From positions 1 to 64,000 of the forward strand of contig NZ_CABVHY010000001.1 of assembly GCF_902497875.1 (NCBI RefSeq): DNA of 64,000 nt. The letters run 5' to 3'. Both the position numbers and the translations under genes were made by a program. The DNA comes from Pseudomonas fluorescens (GTDB lineage Bacteria; Pseudomonadota; Gammaproteobacteria; Pseudomonadales; Pseudomonadaceae). Positions 22,921 to 31,324 of the stretch are shown here, piece after piece. Numbering within the stretch: the stretch's first letter is position 1; the number at the start of each line of letters is the position of its first letter. The notes below the pieces were generated by a model, which was not told the DNA's origin, made no database searches, and saw nothing but the letters and a program-made list of their open reading frames with translations.

Positions 22921-23592
22921 ATGCGCGAACAGGATTACGCAGTTAATAACAGCGTGCAGGCTGAGCAGCTAGAGGTTAGCCGCGTCCTGCGCAACACTTA
23001 CGGCTTACTCGCCCTCACGCTCGCATTCAGCGGTGTGATGGCGTTCGTGGCGCAGCAGATGCGCGTAGGCTATCCGAACATTTTCGTGGTGTTGATCGGC
23101 TTCTACGGGCTGTTCTTCCTCACCAACAAGCTCCGCGATTCCGCATGGGGCCTGGTTTCGGCGTTCGCCCTGACCGGGTTCATGGGGTTTCTGCTGGGCC
23201 CGATCCTCAACCGTTACCTGGGCATGCAGGGCGGCGCTGAAGTCGTCAGTTCGGCCTTTGCGATGACTGCGCTGGTGTTTGGCGGCCTGTCGGCCTATGT
23301 GCTGATCACCCGCAAGGACATGAGCTTCCTCGGCGGTTTCATCACTGCTGGTTTCTTTGTCCTGATGGGCGCGGTGCTGGCCAGCTTGTTCTTCCAGATC
23401 AGCGGCCTGCAACTGGCGATCAGCGCCGGCTTCGTGCTGTTCTCCTCGGTCTGCATCCTGTTCCAGACCAGCGCCATCATCCATGGCGGCGAGCGTAACT
23501 ACATCATGGCGACCATCAGCCTGTATGTATCGATCTACAACCTGTTCGTCAGCCTGTTGCAGCTGTTCGGCATCATGAGCCGCGATGATTGA
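22921..23592 (+). CDS. yccA: Bax inhibitor-1 / YccA family membrane protein
   Basis: A 223-residue inner-membrane protein with seven hydrophobic segments from about residue 28 to the C-terminus. The N-terminus (MREQDYAVNNSVQAEQLEVSRVLRNTYGLLALTL) is the proteobacterial YccA pattern. The YNLFVSLLQLFGI ending is typical. E. coli YccA binds and modulates the FtsH protease. Homologues may leak calcium or protons. AGGAG lies 8 bases upstream of the ATG. This is the first core gene to the right of the prophage region and has its own terminator. Confidence 0.92.
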   Translation: MREQDYAVNNSVQAEQLEVSRVLRNTYGLLALTLAFSGVMAFVAQQMRVGYPNIFVVLIGFYGLFFLTNKLRDSAWGLVSAFALTGFMGFLLGPILNRYLGMQGGAEVVSSAFAMTALVFGGLSAYVLITRKDMSFLGGFITAGFFVLMGAVLASLFFQISGLQLAISAGFVLFSSVCILFQTSAIIHGGERNYIMATISLYVSIYNLFVSLLQLFGIMSRDD

Positions 23593-23610
23593 TCGTCAGC
23601 CTTGAGTAAA

Positions 23611-23637
23611 AAAACCCGCTTCGGCGGGTTTTTTATT
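23611..23637 (+). terminator. Terminator after yccA
   Basis: AAAACCCGC (23611-23619), TTCG tetraloop, GCGGGTTTT (23624-23632) and more T. Confidence 0.85.
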
Positions 23638-23685
23638 GTCTGTAAATAGGCTCGCCGCTCATCAAAGGGGCTCGGCGGGGGCCCA

Positions 23686-24015
23686 TCATTCGGTGATGAC
23701 AATGCTGCCATCGGCCTGCTGGCGGTAGATAGTGTAGGGCAACAACAAGGTATCGAGCGCGCCGGAAATGACCACGTCGATCAGCACAATGGGCGTGGCG
23801 TTGTCGTATTGCTGCTCATCGATTCCCTCACGCAGGGGCGCATGCAGGGAGCAGAAATCATAGGTTACTCCGCTGTAGATTCGTGGGATCGCGCCGCAGT
23901 AACTCTTCTGCTGCTTGAGATGTTGTACAGCCACTTCGTCGGGGCGCAAAACCGTGTTGATGGTACCGCACCCTGCGAGCATCAACGCCGCCAGTAACAT
24001 TGCCTGAATTTTCAT
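23686..24015 (-). CDS. YceK/YidQ family lipoprotein
   Basis: A 109-residue lipoprotein. I chose the ATG at 24015 because it gives a clean signal peptide, MKIQAMLLAALMLAGCGT, with lipobox LAGC and Cys16. The mature part (IPRIYSGVTYDFC, IVLIDVVISGALDTLLLPYTIY) matches the YceK/DUF1375 family of small outer-membrane lipoproteins, whose function is unknown. It is downstream of, and in the same direction as, the Lrp-type regulator gene, 57 bases away. Confidence 0.85.
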   Translation of the reverse strand: MKIQAMLLAALMLAGCGTINTVLRPDEVAVQHLKQQKSYCGAIPRIYSGVTYDFCSLHAPLREGIDEQQYDNATPIVLIDVVISGALDTLLLPYTIYRQQADGSIVITE

Positions 24016-24072
24016 ACTGCCAATCCTTAGCCGAAAAAAGATCAATCTACGGTGTTCGGAACAAAAGAGCAC

Positions 24073-24510
24073 TCAAGTCATCGGTGGCAACCGACGCTTG
24101 ACCGGGGTTTTCTTGACGATCGCGGTATTGGTTTCGGCGTGGGTATTGAGCCGGTCGAGCAGGGTGTCCAGTTGTTCCATCGAGCGCACGTGCAGGCGCG
24201 CGATGAAGCAGTCATCGCCGGTGACCTTGTCGCATTCGGTGAATTCGGGGATGGCCTGGATCTGCCGTTCGACTTCCTGCAACTGGCCCGGAAGCGGGCG
24301 GATGCGGACGATGGCCTGCAGTTGATAGCCGAAACATTTCGGGTCTACCTCGACCGTGTAGCCCTTGAGCACGCCGCGCTCTTCGAGGCGGCGCAGCCGT
24401 TCGGCGACGCTCGGTGATGACAGGCCGCTGATCTGGGCCAACGCTTTAAGCGAGCGTCGCGAGTCTGTCATCAGCGCGGCGATCAACACTTGGTCGATGT
24501 CATCGGTCAT
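24073..24510 (-). CDS. Lrp/AsnC family transcriptional regulator
   Basis: A 145-residue protein from ATG 24510 (MTDDIDQVLIAALMTDSRRSLKALAQISGLSSPSVAERLRRLEERGVL). Residues 4-63 are the winged helix-turn-helix. The rest is the RAM ligand-binding domain (YQLQAIVRIRP, GDDCFIARLHVRS). Such regulators respond to amino acids. It is divergent from an EamA exporter gene 132 bases away, which it probably controls, perhaps in response to an exported amino acid. Confidence 0.92.
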   Translation of the reverse strand: MTDDIDQVLIAALMTDSRRSLKALAQISGLSSPSVAERLRRLEERGVLKGYTVEVDPKCFGYQLQAIVRIRPLPGQLQEVERQIQAIPEFTECDKVTGDDCFIARLHVRSMEQLDTLLDRLNTHAETNTAIVKKTPVKRRLPPMT

Positions 24511-24642
24511 GCAAACCTCGTTAGGCAAATGGATCGATATGCCTTGATAAGAAAGGTAGAAATAGATTTTAGCCTGCTTTTGACGCTGGAGGTGCGCTGC
24601 TGAGGATTGGCATAATTCAACCACTTGCTGAGGAGGTTGATG

Positions 24643-25536
24643 ATGGATAAGTCGATACGTCGTGGGTCATTTGAAATGACCGCCGCCATGCTGATTTCAG
24701 GGACCATTGGCTGGTTTGTGCTGGTGTCCGGGCAGCCGGTGCTGGATGTGGTGTTCTGGCGTTGCGTGTTCGGCGCGCTGACTTTGCTGGTGATCTGCGC
24801 GGTGCTGGGTTTCCTGCGTCCGGGCATTTTGAGTCGCACCACCTTTTTGCTGGCGGTGCTCAGCGGTGTGGCGATCGTTGGTAACTGGGTGCTGCTGTTT
24901 GCCTCCTATTCCCGAGCCTCTATCGCCATCGGTACGGCGGTTTATAACGTCCAGCCCTTTATGTTGGTGGGGCTGGCCGCGTTGTTTCTCGGAGAGAAGA
25001 TCACTGCGCAAAAGCTGTTCTGGCTGAGTATTTCGTTTGCCGGGATGCTGGCGATCGTCAGCGCCCATGGCGAGCAGGGCGCTGGTGGCAATGAATACCT
25101 GCTGGGTATCGGCCTGGCGCTGGGGGCGGCACTGCTCTATGCCTTCGCCGCGTTGATCATCAAGCGCCTGACTGGGACTCCACCGCATTTGATCGCGCTG
25201 ATTCAGGTCTGCACCGGCGTGCTGTTGCTGGCGCCGTGGGCAAATATCGCCGCGCTGCCACAGGAGTCATCAGCCTGGGCCAGCCTGCTGACATTGGGTG
25301 TGGTGCATACCGGGGTGATGTACGTGCTGCTTTACGGGGCTATCCAGAAGTTGCCGACTGCCTTGACCGGTGCGCTGTCGTTTATCTACCCGATCGCAGC
25401 GATCTTTGTCGACTGGTTTGCCTTCGGCCATCGCCTTGAACTGCTGCAGTGGGTCGGCGTGCTCGCGATCCTGCTGGCGGCGGCAGGCATGCAGCAGGGT
25501 TGGGGCTTTCGTTTGCGCCGCACCGCGGTGCAGTGA
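24643..25536 (+). CDS. EamA family exporter (DMT superfamily)
   Basis: A 297-residue inner-membrane protein with ten predicted helices in two EamA repeats (about residues 12-135 and 148-285). I chose ATG 24643 because AGGAGG lies 6 bases upstream; ATG 24640 is too close. The motif SYSRASIAIGTAVYNVQPF and the second-half ALTGALSFIYPIAA are typical of metabolite or amino acid exporters in this superfamily. The Lrp-type regulator on the opposite strand is the likely controller. The substrate is unknown. Confidence 0.88.
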   Translation: MDKSIRRGSFEMTAAMLISGTIGWFVLVSGQPVLDVVFWRCVFGALTLLVICAVLGFLRPGILSRTTFLLAVLSGVAIVGNWVLLFASYSRASIAIGTAVYNVQPFMLVGLAALFLGEKITAQKLFWLSISFAGMLAIVSAHGEQGAGGNEYLLGIGLALGAALLYAFAALIIKRLTGTPPHLIALIQVCTGVLLLAPWANIAALPQESSAWASLLTLGVVHTGVMYVLLYGAIQKLPTALTGALSFIYPIAAIFVDWFAFGHRLELLQWVGVLAILLAAAGMQQGWGFRLRRTAVQ

Positions 25537-25543
25537 CCGGCTT

Positions 25544-26632
25544 TCAGATCTTCCAGTGCGCCGCGGTCTTCGCCAGCCGTTGGCGCATCTCGGCGATGTT
25601 GGCCGCCAGTTGGCGGGTCAACAGCCGGTAGCCATCCAGTGCGGAATAGACCGGGGTATTGATTGACGGATCGTCCTGTGCCCCATCGAGCGGACGTTCA
25701 AGCCGCTGGGTGGCGCCGGACTTCAGGGCGCGGGCCATGCCGATCAGTTGCACGCGGATTTGCCGATGTTCGGTTTTCAGCCCCGACTGCATCTGGGCCA
25801 TGGCCTGTTCGTCGCTGGCGTCCGGTCGGGTGTTGGCGAGGATTTCCAGGGTGCTGACACACATGCGCAGATTGCGTTGCAGGGCATCCAGTTCGGTCAT
25901 CGAGATCCGCACTTCCTTGGACACCGATGGCATCAACGAACGCAGTTGCAACATTACGCCGTTCAACCGGTTCATCAGTTTGTGATATTCGTCGTCGGTG
26001 ACCGACTGGCCATTGACGATTCGGCTGTAGATCGAAGCGCAGTCGCGTAGTGCACTGGCCAGGTTATAGCGCCAGGAATAGACCGCATACAGCGGCAAGG
26101 CAAAGGAGAACGCCAGGGCCAGCGCGATACCGATGAGGATATCGACCGTGCGCCAGAGGCCATCGGTCACCGGGTTGTCGCCATGCCCGGCGACGATGAA
26201 CACGGTGATCGCCGACAGTAGCGCGGTATAACCGCCCTTGCCGATCGCGTGGTAAGAGAAGAAACCGCAGACCGCCGACATGCCCAGATAGGTCAGCCAT
26301 GGCATCCCCAGCCAGGCATGCTGGGCCACCAGCAACAGGCCGACCCCGGCACCGATCAAGGTGCCGTAGGCTCGCTCCTTGGCTTTCTTGCCGATATTGC
26401 CGTGATGTTGCAGCCCGCCAATCACCACTAGCATGGTCACCGAAGCCCACTCGCCATGGGGCAGGTTGATCCCGCTGGTCAGCAGGATCGTCGCCAGCAG
26501 CCCCAGGGAGACCCGCACCGCGTGGATCAGTCGGGCGTGGCGATAGCGTCGATAAGGGTCCAGCAGCGGACGCAGGAATCGGCGCAACAGCGCGGGCAGT
26601 CGGATCGATCGCAGGTAGCTTATCGGGCTCAG
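25544..26632 (-). CDS. FUSC family membrane protein, probable CTG start
   Basis: A protein of 347 residues from TTG 26587, or 362 from CTG 26632. There is no ATG or GTG in frame. The only ribosome site (TTTGGAGG) lies 7 bases before CTG 26632, and the extra residues (SPISYLRSIRLPALL) extend the N-terminus naturally, so CTG is preferred. Six hydrophobic segments lie within about residues 35-190 (from the CTG). A cytoplasmic helical domain follows (SRIVNGQSVTDDEYHKLMNRLNGVML...). It resembles YccS/AaeB-type FUSC proteins, which are putative aromatic acid exporters. It follows the gapN-like gene by 22 bases and is probably in its operon. Confidence 0.82.
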   Translation of the reverse strand: MSPISYLRSIRLPALLRRFLRPLLDPYRRYRHARLIHAVRVSLGLLATILLTSGINLPHGEWASVTMLVVIGGLQHHGNIGKKAKERAYGTLIGAGVGLLLVAQHAWLGMPWLTYLGMSAVCGFFSYHAIGKGGYTALLSAITVFIVAGHGDNPVTDGLWRTVDILIGIALALAFSFALPLYAVYSWRYNLASALRDCASIYSRIVNGQSVTDDEYHKLMNRLNGVMLQLRSLMPSVSKEVRISMTELDALQRNLRMCVSTLEILANTRPDASDEQAMAQMQSGLKTEHRQIRVQLIGMARALKSGATQRLERPLDGAQDDPSINTPVYSALDGYRLLTRQLAANIAEMRQRLAKTAAHWKI

Positions 26633-26654
26633 GTGCTGTCCTCCAAAGGTGCTC

Positions 26655-28280
26655 TCAGAATATGTAATCGGTGGTCAAAAAGCTCGACTCGCGATTACGG
26701 ATGATATCGCTGATGAGTTCCTTGTTGCTCTCCAGGAATTTGCTCGCGACCAGGGTGCGGATCGAGAATGTCCGGAGTGCATCATGGACCGAGAGGGTGC
26801 CTTCGGCCGAGTTTTTTCGGCCATTGAACGGGAAGGTATCCGGGCCGCGTTGGCACTGGGCGTTGATGTTGATGCGGCCGACCTGATTGGCGAAGGTATC
26901 GACCAGGCGTCCGACCTCGGTGGAGTTGGTGCCGAAGATGCTCAGTTGTTGGCCGAAGTCGGATTCCAGTACGTAGTCGATCACGGTTTCCAGGTCACGG
27001 TAGGGGACGATTGGCACCACTGGGCCGAACTGCTCTTCCTGATACACGCGCATTTGTGTGGTGACCGGGTAGAGCACCGCAGGATAGAAGAATGAAGCCC
27101 GGGATTCGCCGCCGTTGGCGTTTACCACCTTGGCGCCTTTGCTCACGGCATCCGCCACCAGCGAGTGCAGGTAATCGACCTTGCTCGACTCCGGGAGCGG
27201 TGTCAGCGCCACGCCGCTGTCCCAGGGCATGCCCGGTTTGAGGGACTGCAGCTTCTGATTGAATTTCTCGATGAAGCTGTCGACCACGTCTTCATGGACG
27301 AAAAGAATCTTCAAGGCGGTGCAACGTTGACCGTTGAACGACAGCGAGCCGGTCAGCGCTTCGTTGACTGCGTTGTCGAGGTCGACCTCGGGCAAGACAA
27401 TCCCGGGGTTTTTCGCATCCAGGCCCAGGGCGGCACGCAAACGGTGAGGTCTTGGGTGGAGTTTTTTCAGGTCGCTGGCGGCTTTGTTGGTGCCGATGAA
27501 GGCAAAGATATCGACCTTGCCGCTGGCCATCAGCGCGCTGACGGTTTCCCGGCCGCTGCCGTAGATCACGTTGATCACCCCGGCCGGGAAGCTGTCGCGA
27601 AAGGCTTCCAGTAGCGGACGAATCAACAGCACGCCGAGCTTGGCCGGTTTGAACACCACGGTGTTGCCCATGATCAAGGCCGGAATCAGCGTGGTGAAGG
27701 TCTCGTTCAGCGGGTAGTTGTAAGGCCCCATGCACAGCGCCACGCCCATCGGTACGCGGCGAATCTGGCCGAGGGTGTCCTGTTCCAGCTCGAAGCGGCT
27801 TGAGCGACGGTCCAGTTCCTTGAGGGCGTTGATGGTGTCGACGATGTAGTCGCAGGTGCGGTCGAATTCCTTTTCCGAATCCTTGAGATTTTTGCCGATC
27901 TCCCACATCAGCAGTTTGACCACCGCTTCGCGTTGTTCGCGCATGCGCCCGAGGAAGGTTTCGACATGCCGGATGCGTTCGGCGACGCGCATCGTCGGCC
28001 ATTCGCCCTGACCTCTGTCGTAGGCCCGGACGGCGGCATCCAGGGCGGTCAAGGCGGTGGCGGCGTCCAGCAGCGGAGTGCTGCCGAGGATAACCTGTTC
28101 ATCCGCGTTGTCACCGGCCAGATAGACCGGGCTACGCACCTGCGCGAGGGGGCCGGGCCAGATCTGCAAGGTGCCATCGACCAGGTATTCGCGTTGTTCG
28201 ATCCGGCCGTCAAGGCGGTACTTTTCCGGGATGTCGGCAGCAGAAGGGAACAGCTGGCTGAGCAGGTTATCTGTGGTCAT
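26655..28280 (-). CDS. gapN: GapN-like NADP-dependent aldehyde dehydrogenase
   Basis: A 541-residue protein of the aldehyde dehydrogenase superfamily, close in layout to non-phosphorylating glyceraldehyde-3-phosphate dehydrogenases. MGPYNYPLNETFTTLIPALIMGNTVVFKPAK is the cofactor-binding region. SFNGQRCTALK holds the catalytic Cys (about residue 319). EEQFGPVVPIVPY and INAQCQRGPDTFPFNGRKNSAEG are GapN-type substrate motifs. The usual LELGGKNP segment reads LGLDAKNP, so the general-base Glu is not at its normal place. GapN would convert glyceraldehyde-3-phosphate to 3-phosphoglycerate with NADP, bypassing ATP formation. The substrate remains an inference. Confidence 0.82.
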   Translation of the reverse strand: MTTDNLLSQLFPSAADIPEKYRLDGRIEQREYLVDGTLQIWPGPLAQVRSPVYLAGDNADEQVILGSTPLLDAATALTALDAAVRAYDRGQGEWPTMRVAERIRHVETFLGRMREQREAVVKLLMWEIGKNLKDSEKEFDRTCDYIVDTINALKELDRRSSRFELEQDTLGQIRRVPMGVALCMGPYNYPLNETFTTLIPALIMGNTVVFKPAKLGVLLIRPLLEAFRDSFPAGVINVIYGSGRETVSALMASGKVDIFAFIGTNKAASDLKKLHPRPHRLRAALGLDAKNPGIVLPEVDLDNAVNEALTGSLSFNGQRCTALKILFVHEDVVDSFIEKFNQKLQSLKPGMPWDSGVALTPLPESSKVDYLHSLVADAVSKGAKVVNANGGESRASFFYPAVLYPVTTQMRVYQEEQFGPVVPIVPYRDLETVIDYVLESDFGQQLSIFGTNSTEVGRLVDTFANQVGRININAQCQRGPDTFPFNGRKNSAEGTLSVHDALRTFSIRTLVASKFLESNKELISDIIRNRESSFLTTDYIF

Positions 28281-28594
28281 GGTGCTACCCCGTATGGATT
28301 GGGTGATTCAGACATTATTTGTTATAGCGGTGCTGAATCGTTTTACCTGATTGCGCCAAGGGTTGTCATGCACCATTTATCCGGGCCTGTTTGACTCTAG
28401 CCCAATACTGCCTTGATCGAGTCGAGCGAGGAGGGCGCAGGCGCCCGAAAACGCTATCGATCTCGAACGCTGTGCAAGGCGTGCCCGCGTAATCCTCGTC
28501 GCGGTTTTTTGTCGCGCAGGGTTCATTTCTCTTGAAACGGCAAGCGCATGCCCCCGCGTGCCGGTTAAACTTCGCGTTTTCAATAGGAGTTCAC
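28281..28594. other. Divergent gap between gapN-like and Dyp peroxidase genes
   Basis: 314 bases that must hold both promoters. A GGGCGC-AG-GCGCCC palindrome lies near 28435. I see no known operator. Confidence 0.4.
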
Positions 28595-29482
28595 ATGAGT
28601 TACTACCAGCCGGGCATCCTCGCCACTCCAGTCCCGCCGCAGGCACGCCATTTGTTTTTTGCCCTCGAATCCGTCGAAGCATTGCCGGCGGCGATCGACA
28701 AACTGCTGCAGCTGGTGGACGGGAAAACCGCGGTAGTCGGTTTCGGCGAGTCGCTGGTACAGGCCCTCGGCGGGCGGATCGATGGTCTGCGGGCGTTTCC
28801 GGCAATGACCGGAGTCGGCGTGGATAACCCCTCGACCCAGCATGCACTCTGGTGCTGGCTGCACGGCGAAGACCGTGGTGAGTTGCTGCATCGCAGCCGC
28901 GCCGTTGCAGCGGCATTGGCCCCGGCCTTGCGCCTGGTGCAGATGACCGAGGCCTTCCGCCACAAGACCGGGCACGACCTGACCGGTTACGAAGACGGCA
29001 CCGAAAACCCCCACGATGAAGCGGCCGTGACGGCAGCGTTGGTGGGCGAGGGCGTTGAAGGTTTGCACGGCGGCAGCTTTGCCGCGCTTCAGCAATGGCA
29101 GCACGATCTGGACGGCTTCGCCGCTCTGCCTTCCGAGGAGCAGGATCACATCATCGGTCGGCGCAAGAGCGACAACGAAGAGCTCGAGGATGCGCCGCAG
29201 TCCGCTCACGTCAAACGTACCGCCCAGGAAAGCTTCGCCCCTGAAGCCTTCGTCGTGCGCCGTTCCATGCCGTGGGTCGAAGGTGATCGCGCAGGGCTGG
29301 TGTTCCTCGCCTTTGGTTTTTCCCTCGATGCCTTTGAAGTCCAGCTGCGGCGCATGAGCGGCCTGGAAGACGGCATCGTCGATGGCCTCTATCGGATGAG
29401 CCGGCCGATTACCGGTGGCTACTACTGGTGCCCGCCCCTCAAGGACGGTCATCTGGATCTACGGGCGCTGCGTATCGGCTGA
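28595..29482 (+). CDS. Dyp-type heme peroxidase
   Basis: A 295-residue protein from ATG 28595, with TAGGAG 7 bases upstream. It shows the GXXDG motif (TGYEDGTENP, distal Asp near residue 134), which defines the family. IIGRRKSDNEEL and VVRRSMPW provide the heme-pocket region, including the distal Arg, and LVFLAFGFSLDAFEVQL is typical. There is no Tat signal, so it is cytoplasmic or packaged. I see no encapsulin gene nearby. It oxidises dyes or other organic substrates with hydrogen peroxide; the natural substrate is unknown. Confidence 0.92.
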   Translation: MSYYQPGILATPVPPQARHLFFALESVEALPAAIDKLLQLVDGKTAVVGFGESLVQALGGRIDGLRAFPAMTGVGVDNPSTQHALWCWLHGEDRGELLHRSRAVAAALAPALRLVQMTEAFRHKTGHDLTGYEDGTENPHDEAAVTAALVGEGVEGLHGGSFAALQQWQHDLDGFAALPSEEQDHIIGRRKSDNEELEDAPQSAHVKRTAQESFAPEAFVVRRSMPWVEGDRAGLVFLAFGFSLDAFEVQLRRMSGLEDGIVDGLYRMSRPITGGYYWCPPLKDGHLDLRALRIG

Positions 29483-29520
29483 TTGGCGCAGCAGGACCGA
29501 ACATGCTCAGGGAACTTTGA

Positions 29521-30489
29521 ATGAACACCGTGCGATGGGGAATGATTGGCTGCGGCAGCGTCACCGAACGCAAGAGTGGGCCGGCCTTCTATAAGGCGCC
29601 GGGTTCGGCGCTGGTGGCGGTGATGGGTCGACGTCTGGAGGCGGTGCAGGATTATGCGGCGCGCCATGGCATTGCCCGGGTCTACACCGACGTCGAGTCG
29701 CTGATTGCCGATCCGCAGGTGGACGCGGTGTACATCGCCACGCCTCCCGACAGTCATCGGGCTTACAGCCTGATGGTCGCGGCGGCGGGCAAGCATTGTT
29801 GCGTCGAAAAGCCCATGTCGCTGAACGCCGGGCAAAGCCTGGAGATGCAGCAGGCTTTCGAAAAAGCCGGTGTGCAGTTGTTCGTGTCCTACTACCGGCG
29901 CTCTCTGCCGCGCTTTCAACAGGTGCGGCAATGGCTGCTGGAAGGGCGCATTGGTGAGGTTCGTCATTTGACCTGGAGCCTGACCAAGCCGCCTTCCGAG
30001 GCCGACCAGAACGGTAGCGCCAATTGGCGCACCGACCCGCAGATCGCCGGTGGCGGTTATTTCGCCGACCTGGCCAGTCATGGTTTCGATCTGTTCCAGT
30101 ACCTGCTGGGCGACATCGTCGAGGTCGCCGGTTTCACCGCGCGCCAGGCCGGCCTGTATGCCGCCGAAGATGCGGTGAGCGCCAGTTGGCGATTCGCCTC
30201 GGGGGCGCTGGGCATGGGCTGCTGGAACTTCGTCGCGGATCGTCGGGAGGACCGGATTGAAGTGATCGGCAGCAAAGGCCGGATCATCTTCTCGGTATTC
30301 GACGAGCAGCCGGTGCAACTGCAAGCCGAAGAGACCCTCAGCCTGCAGATCGACAATCATCCGCATATTCAGTGGCATCACGTACTGGGCATGAACGCGC
30401 ATATTCGGGGTGAGGCACAGCACCCTGCGCTGGCGGTCGAGGCGTTGAAAACCGATTGGGTGATGGACCGGATTCTCGGGCGCGGTTGA
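29521..30489 (+). CDS. Gfo/Idh/MocA family oxidoreductase
   Basis: A 322-residue NAD(P)-dependent oxidoreductase. WGMIGCGSVTERKSGPAF is the Rossmann nucleotide-binding motif at the N-terminus. CVEKPMSLNAGQ carries the EKP motif near residue 98. The C-terminal domain has GGGYFADLASHGFDLFQYLLG with the catalytic-type Asp/His pair. Family members act on sugars, inositols or related polyols. It lies 38 bases after the peroxidase gene and may share its transcript. The substrate cannot be told from sequence. Confidence 0.88.
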   Translation: MNTVRWGMIGCGSVTERKSGPAFYKAPGSALVAVMGRRLEAVQDYAARHGIARVYTDVESLIADPQVDAVYIATPPDSHRAYSLMVAAAGKHCCVEKPMSLNAGQSLEMQQAFEKAGVQLFVSYYRRSLPRFQQVRQWLLEGRIGEVRHLTWSLTKPPSEADQNGSANWRTDPQIAGGGYFADLASHGFDLFQYLLGDIVEVAGFTARQAGLYAAEDAVSASWRFASGALGMGCWNFVADRREDRIEVIGSKGRIIFSVFDEQPVQLQAEETLSLQIDNHPHIQWHHVLGMNAHIRGEAQHPALAVEALKTDWVMDRILGRG

Positions 30490-30594
30490 ATCGCCGAACG
30501 CTCCTCTTCGAAGTCGACAGTCCGAACCTGTGGTGTGCTCTGGATGATTTAGTCGCCGCCTGACACCGGCCAGTTTTCTGCGCACGCGATTCCT

Positions 30595-30638
30595 CTGTAG
30601 GAGCTGCCGCAGGCTGCGATCTTTTGATCTTCGCCTGG
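30595..30638 (+). repeat. REP-like singlet
   Basis: TGTAGGAGCTGCCGCAGG followed by CTGCGATCTTTTGATCTTC, a sequence type widespread between genes in Pseudomonas genomes. Confidence 0.65.
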
Positions 30639-30697
30639 CGATCTCGCCCACGCCAATGCCATTGACGACTGGCGGCTCTTGTCAGAAAAACCCGACA

Positions 30698-30715
30698 GGA
30701 GTACAAATGTACTCC
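30698..30715. promoter_or_regulatory. LexA2 operator overlapping the lexA2 start codon
   Basis: GGAGTAC-AAAT-GTACTCC is a perfect inverted repeat that contains AGTAC-N4-GTACT, the site known for LexA2 of Pseudomonas putida. It overlaps both the ribosome site (AGGAG) and the ATG at 30707. Bound LexA2 should block its own operon. Confidence 0.88.
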
Positions 30716-31324
30716 ATGACGACTTTAAGCCCCCGCCGTACTGCCATCCTGACCTTTATCCGCGACCGGATCGCGCAACAAGGCCAGCCACCGAGCCTCG
30801 CCGAGATCGCCGAGGCCTTTGGTTTTGCCTCGCGCAGCGTGGCGCGCAAGCATGTGGTGGCCCTCACCGAGGCTGGTTTCATTGAGGTCAACGCCCATCA
30901 GGCGCGGGGTATCCGGTTGTTGAACCAGCCGCCCCGGCCCGAGCTGCTGGACATTCCGGTGCTGGGCCGGGTGGCCGCCGGTGCGCCGATCGGTGCCGAT
31001 GCCGAGGTGCACAGCCGGCTGATGCTGGACCCGGCGATGTTCTCGCGAATCCCCGATTACCTGTTGCGGGTACAGGGCGATTCGATGATCGGGGACGGCA
31101 TTCTTGACGGCGACCTGGTGGGCGTACGGCGCAGTCTCGAGGCGCAAAACGGTCAGATCGTGGTGGCGCGGCTCGACGGTGAAGTCACCATCAAGCGTTT
31201 TGAACGGGTCGCGGGGAGCGTGCGCTTGCTGCCGCGCAACCCGGCCTATGCCCCCATCGTTGTGCGCGCCGATCAGGACCTGGCCATCGAAGGGGTGTTC
31301 TGCGGTCTGGTGAGGCAAGGATGA
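30707..31324 (+). CDS. lexA2: LexA2-type SOS repressor
   Basis: A 205-residue repressor from ATG 30707; ATG 30716 is an alternative 3 codons later. Residues 5-70 form the winged helix DNA-binding domain (TAILTFIRDRIAQQGQPPSLAEIAEAFGF). The self-cleavage site is the Ala-Gly pair in GRVAAGAPIG. The catalytic Ser is in QGDSMIGDG and the Lys in VTIKRF. RecA filaments would trigger cleavage and open the operon. It overlaps imuA by 4 bases. Pseudomonads have a second LexA with a different site, so this one probably controls mainly the mutagenesis cassette. Confidence 0.93.
   Translation: MYSMTTLSPRRTAILTFIRDRIAQQGQPPSLAEIAEAFGFASRSVARKHVVALTEAGFIEVNAHQARGIRLLNQPPRPELLDIPVLGRVAAGAPIGADAEVHSRLMLDPAMFSRIPDYLLRVQGDSMIGDGILDGDLVGVRRSLEAQNGQIVVARLDGEVTIKRFERVAGSVRLLPRNPAYAPIVVRADQDLAIEGVFCGLVRQG

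Noticed and set aside
28532..28594. Longer N-terminus for the Dyp peroxidase
   Set aside because: The upstream start has no ribosome site, while TAGGAG precedes ATG 28595 and the family normally starts there.
29449..30651. 400-codon minus-strand open frame opposite the oxidoreductase gene
   Set aside because: Antisense to a Gfo/Idh/MocA gene with intact motifs; composition is rich in Arg, His and Gln, as in a shadow frame.
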